Shown piece by piece: positions 42,700-55,463 of a stretch of DNA of 64,000 nucleotides. Each line of letters opens with the position of its first letter. The first letter of the stretch is position 1. The position numbers and the translations under genes are program-made. The notes beneath the pieces are model-generated. The model did not search any database and was not told the DNA's origin. It worked only from the letters and a program-made list of their open reading frames with translations. Source of the DNA: Saposhnikovia divaricata (lineage: Eukaryota > Streptophyta > Magnoliopsida > Apiales > Apiaceae); the NCBI GenBank assembly GCA_036435485.1, contig CM071598.1:204703148-204767147 (forward strand), written 5' to 3'.

Positions 42700-45600
42700 A
42701 TGCCACCAAAGAGAGGAAGACCCGCAAGAAATCCTCGTCCTCAACCCGAGGTGAATCCAGAGAATGAGGTTCCACCTCAGAACCAAGTTCCAAACCCGGA
42801 ACCACAACTCGCTCGAGATCCCAACCAAGAAAATAACCCGATGAGTCTACTTATGAACTTTCTTATTCAGCATACCCAGAACCCTCAGCCTCAACCGTAC
42901 CAAAATGTAGGAGGGAATCCACCTCCAGCTCAACTGACCCAAACTACTGTGAGTTTCAAATCATTTAAATCCTTGAGTCCACCTGAGTTTAAAGGTACCA
43001 CTAACCCAGTGGAAGCTAGAATCTGGTTACGTGAAATAGAGAAGACCTTTGAGATAGTGGGAGTGAAAGAGGATAAGAAGACGGTATTTACAGCTTATAT
43101 GTTGAAAGGTGAAGCTAATTATTGGTGGGAAGCGAAGAGAGCCATGGAAGGTGATGCGATTATACCGTGGGCTAGATTTACAATGTTGTTTCTAGAGAGG
43201 TATTTCCCCAAATATCTGGAGAACCAGATGGAGATAAAGTTTTTAGAGCTCAAGCAAGGAACGATGACTGTTGCAGACTACGAGGCCAAGTTTACAGAAC
43301 TCTCGAGGTTTGTACCCTATCATGTAGACACTGAAGAGAAGAGAGCAAAACGCTTTCAACAAGGATTGAAACCATGGATTCAAAATCGCGTTGCAGTATT
43401 TGAGATCACCAATTATGCAACTTTAGTTCAGAAAGCGGCGATAGTGGAAAGTGGAAGTGAACTATACCCGAAAGATGGAAATAAGAGGAAGTTCCAGAGC
43501 AGTGGAAGTAATTTTGCAAGGAGATCTGATAATCGGAGTGATAAGAAACCGTTTGTGAAAAGGGAAGATAAAAGTGCTGATACAAGAAGGTTTGGGAACT
43601 TTGACACCAGAGGAAGCAATCAGAGGATCAGACAGCCACAGACAGTTAATGTGATGCAAGGAAGACCACCTTTGCCAGAATGCAAGACATGTGGGAAGAA
43701 ACACCTCGGACCCTGTCATCTAGCGACCGTGAATTGTTATAACTGTGGACAGAAGGGTCATTATGCTTCTAGTTGCAAGGATAAATCTGTCACCTGCTTC
43801 AACTGTGGAAGGAAAGGTCACGTGTCCCGAGAATGCCGACAACCTGCGAAGGAAAATCCGGTGCCTCGACTCACAGCACCTCCCAGCAACAAGCCAACCG
43901 CGAGAAACTTCAACATGACAGTAAGAGATGCCATTGATAACAGCAATGTGATCACAGGTACGCTTCTAGTAAATTCTGAGGATGCGTGTGTTCTAGTTGA
44001 TTCTGGAGCTACCAAATCTTTTATTTCTGAGAACTTCATGAATAAGTTGAATCTTGAGTCTGTGTCCATAAAAGAAATTTTGAACATAGAAGTAATTAAC
44101 CAGGAAGTTATACCAGTGAATCGATTGTGTCCGAATTATTCCATAGAGATACATGGGCAACGTTTTGATGCAGACCTCATTCCTTTTAAGTTAGGGGAAT
44201 TTGACGTAATCCTAGGGATGGATTGGTTATCACGTTATGATGCGCTAATAGATTGTCGCCGTAAGAAGGTCAGCTTAAGTGGACCTAACGGTATAAGTAT
44301 TTCATTTCACGGACGGAAACCGACTAAGGATTTCCTGTCAATAATTCAAGCCAAAAGATTACTTCGGCAAGGATGTCAAGCCTATCTAGCTTATGTGATA
44401 GATACCGAGAAACAGACCCCTATGATCGAGGAGGTCCCTGTAGTTACCCAGTTTAGAGACGTTTTTCCCGACGAGTTACCTGAAATTCCACCAGATCGAG
44501 AGATAGAGTTTACGATTGATTTGGAACCAGGAACCGCACCAATCTCAAAGGCGCCGTACAGAATGGCACCAATAGAAATGAAGGAACTAGCAACACAGCT
44601 GCAAGAGTTACTTGACAAAGGTGTAATTAGACCAAGTGTATCCCCGTGGGGAGCTCCAGTATTGTTCGTGAAGAAGAAGGACGAAACTATGCGACTATGT
44701 ATTGATTACCGTGAACTGAACAAGATGACTATCAAGAATAGGTACCCTCTACCCCGGATCGACAATTTGTTTGACCAACTTAAGGGAGCTATATATTTTT
44801 CAAAGATCGATTTGAGATCCGGCTATCATCAACTAAAGATCAAGCCTGAGGATATTCCTAAAACTGCCTTTAGGACCCGATAGGGACATTACGAGTTCCT
44901 AGTCATGTCTTTTGGATTGACGAATGCGCCAGCTGCTTTTATGGATTTAATGAATCGTGTGTTCAAAAGGTACTTGGATAAGTTCGTAATTGTATTTATT
45001 GATGACATCTTGATATACTCGAAGTCTCCTGAGGAACATGCTGAACACCTCCGTTTGGTTTTGGAAGCATTGAGAAAGGAAAAGTTATATGCAAAGTTTT
45101 CAAAGTGCGAATTTTGGTTGAACGAAGTTCAATTTTTGGGACACATTGTGAGCGGCGAAGGGATTTCTGTAGACCCCGCAAATATAGAAGCCGTAGCAAA
45201 TTGGGAGAGACCCAAGACTCCAACAGAGGTTAGAAGTTTTCTTGGATTGGCCGGATACTATCGTAGATTTGTGAAGGATTTCTCAAAGATAGCTACGCCA
45301 TTGACTCGACTTACCAGAAAGAGTGAAAAGTTTGAATGGACCCCCAAATGCGAAGACAGCTTTCAGGAATTGAAGAAGAGATTGACTACTGCCCCAGTGT
45401 TGACCTTACCTGATGAGAAAGGCGATTTCGTGATTTTCAGCGATGCCTCTCACAAAGGTTTAGGTTGTGTTCTGATGCAACACGGTAAAGTAATAGTTTA
45501 CGCCTCTCGACAATTGAAGGAATATGAGTCCCGTTACCCTACTCACGATTTAGAACTTGCTGCTATTGTTTTTTCCCTCAAGATTTGGAGACATTACCTC

Positions 45601-47353
45601 TATGGAGAGAAATGTGAGATTTACACGGATCACAAGAGCTTAAAGTATATATTCACGCAGAAGGAATTAAACATGAGATAAAGAAGATGGTTGGAGTTGA
45701 TCAAAGACTATGATTGTTCGATAAATGATCACCCAGGGAAGGCTAATGTCGTAGCTGATGCTTTAAGTAGAAAGGAAAGACTCAACCTGTTGACAACCTC
45801 AGAAGAATTAGTCAGAGAATTTGAGAAAATGGAATTAGAGATCAGGGTCTCCAAAACAATGAGAGAGTATACAGTATTCAGTTTCAACCAGAGTTGCTCG
45901 AGAAGATTCGCCGTTGTCAGGAACAAGTAATGGAAGAAAGAAGATCAGAGTTGACTGGAGAAGAAGTTTTAAGTTCAAAGGATGATAAGGGAATTAAGCG
46001 ATTTGCATCGAGAATATGGATTCCTAATGTTACGGAGTTAAAGGATGAAATTATGAGTGAAGCGCATAACTCGAGATATTCCATTCATCCAGGGAGCACG
46101 AAAATGTATCAAGACATCAAGCAAAACTATTGGTGGCCTAACATGAAGAGAGAGATTGCAGAATGGGTAAGCAAGTGCTTGACCTGTCAGAAAGTGAAAG
46201 CCGAACATCAACGACCAAGTGGACTTTTACAACCCTTAGAGATACCTGAGTGGAAATGGGAACATATTACCATGGATTTTGTCGTAGGATTGCCCCGAAC
46301 TAGAGCCAGTCATGATGCGATTTGGGTTATCGTCGATCAACTCACTAAATCTGCGCATTTCCTACCAATTAGTGATAAGTACTCTGTTGAGAGATTGGTA
46401 AACATGTATTTAAAGGAAATTGTAGTTCGTCACGGAGTGCCTGTTTCGATTGTTTCTGATAGAGATGCCCGTTTTACTTCACGATTTTGGAAGAGTTTAC
46501 AGGAATGTCTTGGCACGAAGTTACATCTGAGCACTGCGTATCATCTACAGATCGACGAATAAAGTGAAAGGACAATATTTAAACCTCGAAAAAGCGCGGG
46601 AAGCAGCCTCATTTCTTTCCTCTCCGTAATATTAAGAGCCTGGGTACTTGAGTTCAAAAAGAAGTTGGGATGAGCATTTGCCCCTAGTTGAGTTTGCTTA
46701 CAATAACAGTTACCACTCCAGCATAAGTATGGCACCATATGAAGCATTGTACGGAAGGAAGTGTAGACCATCTCCATACTGGGATGAATTAGGAAAGAAG
46801 AAAATACAAGGACCAGAACTACTCCAACAAACCAAATAAGCAATCGAAGTCTTTCGAAAAAGGTTAGTTGCAGTTCAGGATCGACAGAGGAAGTATGCAG
46901 ATCAAAAAGAGAAAAGGCAGAGCATTTAAAGAGGGAAATAAAGTGATACTGAGAGTTTCACCTTGGAAAGGAGTAATGAGATTCGGAAAGAAAGGCAAGT
47001 TAAGCCCCAGATATATAGGACCTTTTGAGATTCTTAAGAAGATAGGAACACTAGCTTATCAGTTTGCCCTACCCCCAGACTTTCAGCATATCCACGATGT
47101 GTTTCATGTTTCGGCGTTAAGAGAGTACCATTCTGATTTCAGGCACGTTATAACCTACGAACCAGTGGAAATTCGTCCAGATTTGACATACGAAGAAAAG
47201 CCAGTAGAGATCCTAGATTACAAAGTGCAAGAGTTAAGAACTAAGAAAGTGAATTTAGTGAAAGTACTTTGGAGAAACCACCAAGTTGAGGAAGCCACGT
47301 GGGAATTAGAAAACGAGATGCGGAATAAATATCCTGAATTGTTTAGTGCATAG
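42700..47353 (+). pseudogene. gag-pol: broken gag-pol of Tekay element C
   Basis: The open part 42700-44883 (727 codons) has gag core (about 86-260), CCHC knuckles at 346-359 and 366-379, protease DSG at 434-436, and the start of RT. Breaks: stop TAG at 44881 inside RT; RT continues in the same frame (FIDD motif at about 45000) into RNase H; stop TAA at 45679; a frameshift between about 45855 and 45893; integrase frame 45894-46561 with zinc finger and first catalytic region; stop TAA at 46559 with damaged sequence and a frame change to about 46650; stop TAA at 46837; a frameshift near 46915. The last frame (to 47353) holds the integrase C-terminus and a chromodomain-like tail (about 47260-47340: W.N....ATWE.E). 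At least four stops and three frame changes make the Pol part non-functional. Gag could still be made. Confidence 0.92.
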
Positions 47354-47379
47354 TTTTGATTCCGAGGACGGAATCCTAT

Positions 47380-47392
47380 AAGGGGGGAAGAC
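47380..47392 (+). promoter_or_regulatory. polypurine tract of element C
   Basis: AAGGGGGGAAGAC directly before the 3' LTR, a strong purine run of 11 bases. Confidence 0.85.
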
Positions 47393-48519
47393 TGTAATAA
47401 CCGTAAATCCTAGAATAAATATTTCCATTCGATATTTAAATTTTATTTAAGAGCGATGCACTAATATATTTAATTAGTGCATTTTTGTGAGATTTTAAGA
47501 TTTTATTTATTTATAGGTGAATAAATATTATATTATATCTATTTATTTATATTTATTTGTATTTGTTAAAATTAGGAAATTTAGGAAAATTAGATTTTTA
47601 TTTTGAGTCGAATTTATTTTCGAAAGCGAAATTAGAGCCTCGTTTTAATTGACCGGCAGGGGAGAAATGGATTATATATTATTAATTGTGTAATCAGATT
47701 GTTAATTTCCAAAGAAGACATTAATTATTTCCTCAAAATCCGGAGCTTGTTTTCAGGGAATTATTGTTGATTCTACATTCTTGTTTCTTAAAACGTGTTA
47801 AACACAAAACAAAGACACCCATCTTTCTTTTTTCTATTACAATAACCCAACCCCTACCTCTTTAATAAAGAAAGCCGGGCCATTTGTTTTTTTTACAAAC
47901 AGAAAACCGGGACTTCATTTAACACAAACAACACACTTTTGTTCTATTTCATTTGTAACCAAAACAACTCAGACCAAAACAAAACCCAGGTAATTGTTTT
48001 CTTTTTCTTAAGTTTTGTTTTTCAGTATTATGCCCGATCAACAAACTAGTACTCCGATTGTTTGTCTTCGTACTACCGTGTGCAGTCGGAGAGTTTATTG
48101 ATGTTGTTATATATATACTTTTCACGAAATGGGCTGTGGTTCGGGACTTCTTGTTGTGTTTACAGTTCATACGGTTATCGGGGAAGGAAATAACGACCAC
48201 CACCGTTGCGGTGGTGGTGTTTGTGAGTGATGTTGGGAAGCAAAGGAGGGAGGTTGAGAGTAGTTGTTATTGTAGTGTTGCTGTTGATTGAAAATGGAAT
48301 TTGGTATGTGCCGTGTGTTGGTGTCGGCCGTAGAGGGAGAAAACGGAGGGAGGTTGGGAGGAAGAAAGTGAGACGGAGAGGTGCAGGGAGAGATTAGGAT
48401 GAGATTGGGGAGAGTTGTGAGAGGGATTGGTGGTGGTGTGGTGTTTTGTTAATCGGAAAATGGTAACGAAAGGAGAGAGGCGGAGTGAGATGAGAGATTG
48501 TTAGGGGTGGTGTTAAATC

Positions 48520-48595
<76 letters not shown>

Positions 48596-51194
48596 GAGAG
48601 AGAGGGAGAGAGAGAGAGAGAGATTTCAAGAAAGAGATTTGGGAGAGAGATTGCAGGCGAGAGAGAGAGATTGTAGAAAGAGAGAGAGAGAGAGATGCAG
48701 GGGAGGGGGAAAGAAACAGGTGGGTCCCACCGTGTGGGACCCACATCGTTGTGTATTTGCTGTTAAAAATATAATAAAATATTAACGTAGGTGTTCGAGT
48801 TTTATAAAACGGGATTCAATAAGTTTTGTTAAAAATGGAGTTATTAATTAATTTGGTTAATAATTAATAATTTATTTAAATTGGTTTAGTTAATTAATTA
48901 ATTAATTAAATAAGATTTTAGATGTAATTTAGAATTTATTATTTATTAATTAAATAAGTGTCGTTATGTGATTTTGAAAATAAATTAGATATTTATTATT
49001 TTGCAATAAAAAGGGTTTAACAAAATGGATTATTTATTTGTTTGTTAAAAAGAGTTATTTTTGGACGGAAATTAGGGATTTAATAATTTGTTGATAAAAA
49101 GAAGAATATTTGTGTAATAAATAAAATAAAATATGTTTTATTTTGGAAAAGTTGTTTTAATATTTTCCGGTTTATTTTTATTAACCGGATCGAGTCAGAT
49201 TTAATTTAGAGATTTAAAATTTGTTTTATTAATGAGTTTAGTAAATTAGAATTTGTGAGATTTCTTTAAAAATTAGAATTCTTTGATAATTATTTTAAAA
49301 ATGAGAATAATTATTTTTGTTTTAAATTGAATAAAAACGGGTGTTTGAATTTTTCATTTTGAGTAAGAATTTAGATTTCTAGAGATTAAAAATAGGATAT
49401 ATTCTCCAGATTTAATTCCTGTGTTCGAATAAATATTTATTTATCCTGGAATTAATTTCTGTTATTTATTCCGGAGATTTTATGAGATACTATATTAGTA
49501 TTAATTAGATTATCGGATCGGGAGTATTTTATTCTAAAGAATCGCTCACGTATTTCTGGTTGCTATTTTTAGAAAATAATTCTCGAGACGTAAATCGACG
49601 CCGAGTTCACGGGTAGAGTATAAATTTTTATCTGCATTCATTTGCACTTCGAGATCGAGGCAAGTTCATTCCTACCCTAACTCTTAGAGATATGAATTTC
49701 TGTTGTATTATTTCATTCCTTATTTTAATTTCGAGCTGTCAATTATGAGATTTAATTATCCTTTTGAGCATTATTTTCTTGTTGCGATATTTTGTTACTG
49801 TTAAAATTTGTGAATTATATTCCTTATAAGCGTGGAATAAATTTCGTTGCTATCGGATCGATCTCATTAATTCGAGACGACTATTATTATGATTCAGTGA
49901 AACTATTCTCATTTATTCGAGATAGTTAAATTTATTCCTTTCAGTCGAATTTATTGTACAGATTCGACAATAATTATTGATTATCTTTTAGTTGGTTCGT
50001 CTCTCGAATCAATAAATAAGAATTATAAAAATTAGGATCGTTAGAGTTTTACTCGTTGATCAAGTGAAAAATATTCTGTTTAACGTTCATCAATTATGAG
50101 TATTATAAATATTCGAGGAGTACTATTTGTACAGTACGACTCCAAATTATTTCATTTTAAGACTATCCTCATTATTTCGAGATGGTTGACTTTATTGTCG
50201 AGGGTTGGCATCTTGTTCGTGTCAACCAATAAAATATTATTATTGAGAATTTACCTCAGTCCATTGATCGGATTGGTGGAACAATTGAGTCGGTCTGGCA
50301 GTCCGCCAGATTTGTAAATGTTTCCATGGAAGAATTATTTCGACTTATCTGTTCATCAAATATTCGGGAATTCTGTATTCTACTGGTCAAATTTTGGGAA
50401 AGAGACCCATTTTAGAGAAAGAGAGACTTGTGTACCGTTATGCGGACACGAGATATATTGGCACTATGATGCCAGGGTTAATTAATAACCCCTATGATGC
50501 TAGCATTCATATTTTTATATTATATTGTTGATAGCGTATTGTAGCCGTGATCGGGCGAAGTGCGATATCATTGGAGGACGGTATTCCCGGTCGGTTAGTT
50601 GATCGCCCCACCGAGATACCGAGAGGTGGAAGACCAGTTTATTCTTAAATCATGAGTCAACAGAGTTATATCAATTGAGTCTTTCGAGTATTCTGTTTTG
50701 AGATGAGTAATGAGTTTTTCGAGTATTCTGCTTTCAAGATGAGTACTGAGTCAAAATCCAGATTTGTGATATTCTATTAATTTTAAGAAATCTTATTATA
50801 TTTATATACCGAGTAAGAAGAGAACTTGCTGAGCACTCTAGTTGCTCATTCTTGCTTTACAACATTTTTATTCAGCTATCAAGAGGGAAAGAGGCGAGAC
50901 GTCCAACCAGGGATCCAAGGGAAAGGAGAAAGCTCCAGGCTATGCTGACGAGAACTAGAATGTCTAGCTGGAATCCTTATCTACCTACTTTTGTAACATA
51001 TGTAAAATATTATCCCGAGATGTATTATGTCGTATGATAACAATGTGTGAGACTGATCTTGGATTTGCGGAGTGGGACACTTATGCTCCGTTGTATTATA
51101 TATTTTGCTTTATTACTGTGTAACTTATGCTACAGGATATTGAGACAATGTGACGACCCGGATCTCCGGTCAGGGTGGATCTGGGGGCGTCACA
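47393..51194 (+). repeat. 3' LTR of element C
   Basis: 3,802 bp. It is nearly identical to the 5' LTR. The main length difference is a (GA)n run at about 48524-48622, roughly 40 bp longer than in the 5' LTR. Confidence 0.93.
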
Positions 51195-51420
51195 ATAACA
51201 AACTCTTTTAATTACACTCCAATAAATATTTAATTACATACTCTTAAAGTTACCCAACTTTTTTTGACTCTTTCAATTATTAGTCATAATTCAAACAATA
51301 TATCATATAATTTTACAACTGTTATTTAATACTATATATTATGCAAATATTATATAAAGTAATATATATGAGATATATAATTATTAAAATATAAATAAAA
51401 TATTATATAAGTTTAAGAAA

Positions 51421-51647
51421 TCTATACTATACTATTATAAGCGAAACAAGGTATAATTGGTTGGTTGGTTGGTTGGTTAACACTTTCCAAAAAGGTTTGT
51501 TAATACCTTCCAAAAATGAGTAAATAAATTAAAATGCATATAAAATTTAATTTTACTTAATAACAAACTCTTTTAATTACACTCCAATTAATATTTAATT
51601 ACATACTCTTACAGTTACTCAACTTTTTTTGACTTTTTCAATAATTA
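51421..51647 (+). mobile_element. Helitron array member 2 (3'-truncated)
   Basis: Starts TCTATACTATACTATTATAAGCG straight after 'gtttaagaaa' of member 1. It is cut after 'gactttttcaataatta', where member 3 starts. Confidence 0.65.
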
Positions 51648-52294
51648 TCTATACTATACTATTATTAACGAAACAGGGTATAATTGGTTGGTTGGTTGGT
51701 TAACACTTTCCAAAAAGGTTTTTTTAATACCTTCCAAAAATGAAAAAATAAATTAAAATGCATATAAAATTTAATTTTACTTAATAACAAACTCTTTTAA
51801 TTACACTCCAATTAATATTTAATTAATACTCTTACAATTACCCAACTTTTTTGACTCTTTCAATTACTTAGAAATCAAATATTTTCAAAATTAATTTAAA
51901 TAATTTTAATATCATATATATATTAACAAATTTACAACAAATTATAAATCAACAAAAGTGAAAACAATCTAAAACTATATAATAAACAATAAAAATTTCA
52001 CACAATTACAATTTATTATTAAATTTTATTTTAGACAAATAGTACATTAGGGATTATTATGGAATCATAATTTGAATATGATAATATCAACAAAAATTTG
52101 AATGTAAGTATATACGTTCATTTATATTTATATTTATATTATTATGACAAAATATAGTCATAATTCGAACAATATATCATATAATTATACAATTGTTATT
52201 TAATATTATATATTATGCAAATATTATATAAAGTAATATATATGAGATATATAATTAATAAAATATAAATAAAATATTATATAAGTTTAAGAAA
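51648..52294 (+). mobile_element. Helitron array member 3 (3'-truncated)
   Basis: Starts TCTATACTATACTATTATTAACG. It includes the longer interior with 'gaaatcaaatattttcaaaattaattt' and 'agtcataattcgaacaatatatc', and stops at '...ataagtttaagaaa'. Confidence 0.65.
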
Positions 52295-52655
52295 TCTATA
52301 TTATAATATTATAAGCGAAACAGGGTATAATTGGTTGGTTGGTTGGTTAACACTTCCCAAAAAGGTTTGTTAATACCTTCCAAAAATGAAAAAATAAATT
52401 AAAATGCATATAAAATTTAATTTTAATTAATAACAAACTCTTTTAATTACACTCCAATTAATATTTAATTACATACTCTTACAGTTACCCAACCTTTTTT
52501 GACTCTTTCAATTATTAGTCATAATTCGAACAATATATCATATAATTATACAACTGTTATTTAATACTATATATTATGAAAATATTATATAAAGTAATAT
52601 ATATGAGATATATAATTTTTAAAATATAAATAAAATATTATATAAGTTTAAGAAA
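52295..52655 (+). mobile_element. Helitron array member 4 (3'-truncated)
   Basis: Starts TCTATATTATAATATTATAAGCG after 'aagaaa' and again ends at 'ataagtttaagaaa'. Confidence 0.6.
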
Positions 52656-52839
52656 TCTATTGGTTGGTTAACACTTTCCAAAAAGGTTTGTTAATACCTT
52701 CCAAAAATGAATAAATAAATTAAAATGCATATAAAATTTAATTTTACTTAATAACAAACTCTTTTAATTACACTTCAATTAATATTTAATTACATACGCT
52801 TACAGTTACTCAACTTTTTTTGACTCTTTCAATTATTTA
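52656..52839 (+). mobile_element. Helitron array member 5 (5' deletion, 3'-truncated)
   Basis: TCTAT is joined directly to TGGTTGGTTAACAC, so about 30 bases of the usual 5' end are missing. It ends at 'gactctttcaattattta', where member 6 begins, the same joint type as between members 2 and 3. Confidence 0.55.
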
Positions 52840-54201
52840 TCTATACTATACTATTATAAGCGAAACAGGGTATAATTGGTTGGTTGGTTGGTTAACACTT
52901 TCCAAAAAGGTTTGTTAATACCTTCCAAAAATGAAAAAATAAATTAAAATGCATATAAAATATAATTTTACTTAATAACAAACTCTTTTAATTACACTCC
53001 AATTAATATTTGATTACATACTCTTACAGTTACCCAACTTTTTTGACTCTTTCAATTACTTAGAAATCAAATATTTTCAAAATTAATTTAAATAATTTTA
53101 ATATCATATATTTATTAACAAATTTACAACAAATTATAAATCAACAAAAGTGAAAACAATCTAAAACTATATAATAAACAATAAAAATTTTACACAATTA
53201 CAATTTAAAATTAAATTTTATTTTAGACAAATAGTATATTAGGGATTATTATGGAATCATAATTTGAATATGATAATATCAACAAAAATTTGAATGTAAG
53301 TATATACGTTCATTTATATTTATATTATTATGACAAAATATAGTCATAATTCGAACAATATATCATATAATTATACAATTGTTATTTAATACTATATATT
53401 ATGCAAATATTATATAAAGTAATATATATGAGATATATAATTATTAATAATAAATAAAATATTATATAAGTTTAAGAAATCCGTGTGATGAACAGATATA
53501 TTTGGTTAGTTGGTTGGTGAACGTATTCCAAAAAATTGTTAATACCTTTATAAAAATAACAAGTTAAAAATGTTATATTAAAAATATAATTGAAAGAGTA
53601 TGTAATTGAATTTTAGTTAAAGTGTGAGTGATAGAGTATGTATTGTCTTCCAAAAAAAATGTTAAAACTAACCTAAAAATAACAAATTAAAAATATAATT
53701 AAAAGAGTATGTTGTTGAATTTCAATTGAAGTATAACTGATTGAGTATGTATCTATTTAAATATTGATGTAAATGGAAATATAATCGAATACTACTATTA
53801 TGTAAAATATGTGGTTTATTTTTTAATTAAAATTAAATATATTTTGATTTGTTTTTTGTATTTTGGAAGGTGTTAACAAACTTTTTGGGAAGTTGTTAAC
53901 CAACTAACCAAAGAACCAAGGCACAAAAAAATATTTTTAAAAAAATAAAAAAAAAACTGTTAAAATTTTCAAATTTAGTTAAATTATATATAATTTATTA
54001 AAAATAAAAAACCAACATAGTATAGAATTATAAATGTTTTCAATTATATCCCGATTAGAATCATCGTCTACACCCACTTCTTGCTACAATTCTTTCTTCA
54101 ACGATATTAGGTTACACTAAATAAATTTTTCAAATAATTTTAATAAATTAATAATAATAATAATATATGATAACCCGTGTTTTGCACGGGTTATAGGCTA
54201 G
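52840..54201 (+). mobile_element. Helitron array member 6 with the terminal 3' end
   Basis: Starts TCTATACTATACTATTATAAGCG. A decayed internal 3' hairpin (aagaaatCCGTGTGATGAACAG) lies near 53475. The terminal hairpin ACCCGTGTTTTGCACGGGT (about 54172-54191) and CTAG (54198-54201) followed by T lie at the far end. The 53480-54170 stretch also has reversed phrases (aaggtgttaacaaactttttgg, about 53865-53890), so it may hold part of another copy in inverted orientation. Confidence 0.6.
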
Positions 54202-54211
54202 TATATATATA

Positions 54212-54595
54212 TAGGGTCTTGTTCTAATAGAAACTAACTTAGAATATAAACTAGAAACTAAACCTAAATTAAATATTTCAAGCTAATCTAATGACCAAAT
54301 TAGGGGTACTCCAATACAAAAAAACGTTTAAAATTATTGTTTCTATTTAACAAAAATATAAAAAAAAAATAAAAATAAAAAAAAAGTTACTGTTCACGTG
54401 ATGACGTGGCACGTGACCAGTAACTTTTTTTTAAAATTTGTTTTATTTTTTTTATATTTTTTTTGAATAGAGCCAAGAATTTTAAACGTTTTTTGTGAAG
54501 GTGCCCCTAGCGGGGCCATTAAAATAAATGAAATATAATTTATTTAGTGTAGGTTTCTAGTTTCTATTCTAAGCTTGGTTTCTATTTGAACGCTA

Positions 54596-54596
<1 letters not shown>
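54212..54596. mobile_element. foldback/MITE-like element between (TA)n runs
   Basis: Inverted ends: ttgttctaatagaaactaacttagaata and the matching tattctaagcttggtttctatttgaacg. An inner stem pairs 'aagttactgttcacgtgatgacgtgg' with 'cacgtgaccagtaactt' around 54385-54427. A TA run of about 65 bp follows (54597-54662). Confidence 0.6.
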
Positions 54597-54665
<69 letters not shown>

Positions 54666-54746
54666 CTCAATAATGTTTATTTAAAATTAAAAAAATAAAT
54701 ATGTTATAAGGCCGTCGCAAAGTACGGTTTAGTCAACTGGTATATA

Positions 54747-55448
54747 TCTATACTATACTATTATAAGCGAAATAGAGTATAATTAGTTGGTTGGTCGGTC
54801 GGTCGGTTAACACCTTCCAAAAAGTTTGTTAACACCTTCCAAAAATGAAAAAATAAATTAAAATACATATAAAATTTTATTTTACAAAAAATAAACCACA
54901 TATTTAACTTAATAACAAACTCTTTTAATTAAACTCCAATTAATATTTAATAACATACTCTTTTAGTTATATTTGAGTTAAAATTCTTCACCTACACCCA
55001 AGTTTTTTAGACTCTTTCAATTACTTGGAAACCAAATATTTTTAAAATCAATTGAAATAATTTTAATATCACATATTTATTAACAAATTTACAACAAATT
55101 ATAAATCAACAAAGTGAAAACAAACCAAAACCATATAATAAACAATAAAAATTTCACATAATTAAAAATTAATACTAAATTCTATATTATAAATTATTAT
55201 GGTATCATAATTTGAATATGATAAATCAACAAAAATTTGAATATAAATATATACGATACTTTATTTATATTTATATTATTATGACAAAATATAGTCATAA
55301 TTCGAATAATATATCATTTAATTTGACGATTATTATTTAATAATATATATTATACCAATATTATATTAAGTAATATATTTGAAATAAATAATTATTAAAA
55401 TATTATTTAAATTTAAAAAAGTAGGGCATCGCACGGATTATAGGCTAG
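54747..55448 (+). mobile_element. complete non-autonomous Helitron
   Basis: 702 bp: TCTATACTATACTATTATAAGCG at 54747 preceded by A, (TTGG)/(TCGG) repeats, and the 3' end 'gggcatcgcacggattatagg' with CTAG at 55445-55448 followed by T. Both ends are present; the hairpin has mutated bases. No RepHel coding sequence. Confidence 0.8.
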
Positions 55449-55463
55449 TAGTATATATATATA

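Larger units (their letters stand above)
37271..51194 (+). mobile_element. retrotransposon C: Tekay-clade Ty3/gypsy chromovirus
   Basis: 13.9 kb, with TSD ATAAC at 37266-37270 and 51195-51199. 5' LTR 37271-41027, PBS 41032, gag-pol 42700-47353 (broken), PPT before 47393, 3' LTR 47393-51194. The long LTRs, initiator-Met PBS, two CCHC knuckles and C-terminal chromodomain-like tail indicate the Tekay clade. The LTRs differ at about 17 sites outside the GA repeat (about 0.5%), so insertion was fairly recent. Confidence 0.92.
37127..51420 (+). mobile_element. Helitron array member 1, split by Tekay element C
   Basis: The 5' end TCTATACTATACTATTATAAG at 37127 is preceded by A. It runs into (TTGG)n and 'aacactttccaaaaaggtttgttaatacc' to 37270, resumes after C at 51195/51200 and stops at ...gtttaagaaa where member 2 begins. 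It has no hairpin or CTAG end of its own. Confidence 0.65.

Noticed and set aside
38272..48746. Ser/Leu-rich frames over the (GA)n tracts in both LTRs of C
   Set aside because: Simple translations of a dinucleotide repeat.
51421..54201. Array of similar units that could suggest a CRISPR-like or satellite array
   Set aside because: The units are Helitron copies with recognisable TC starts, variable length and a single CTAG end. A CRISPR array has no place in plant nuclear DNA.
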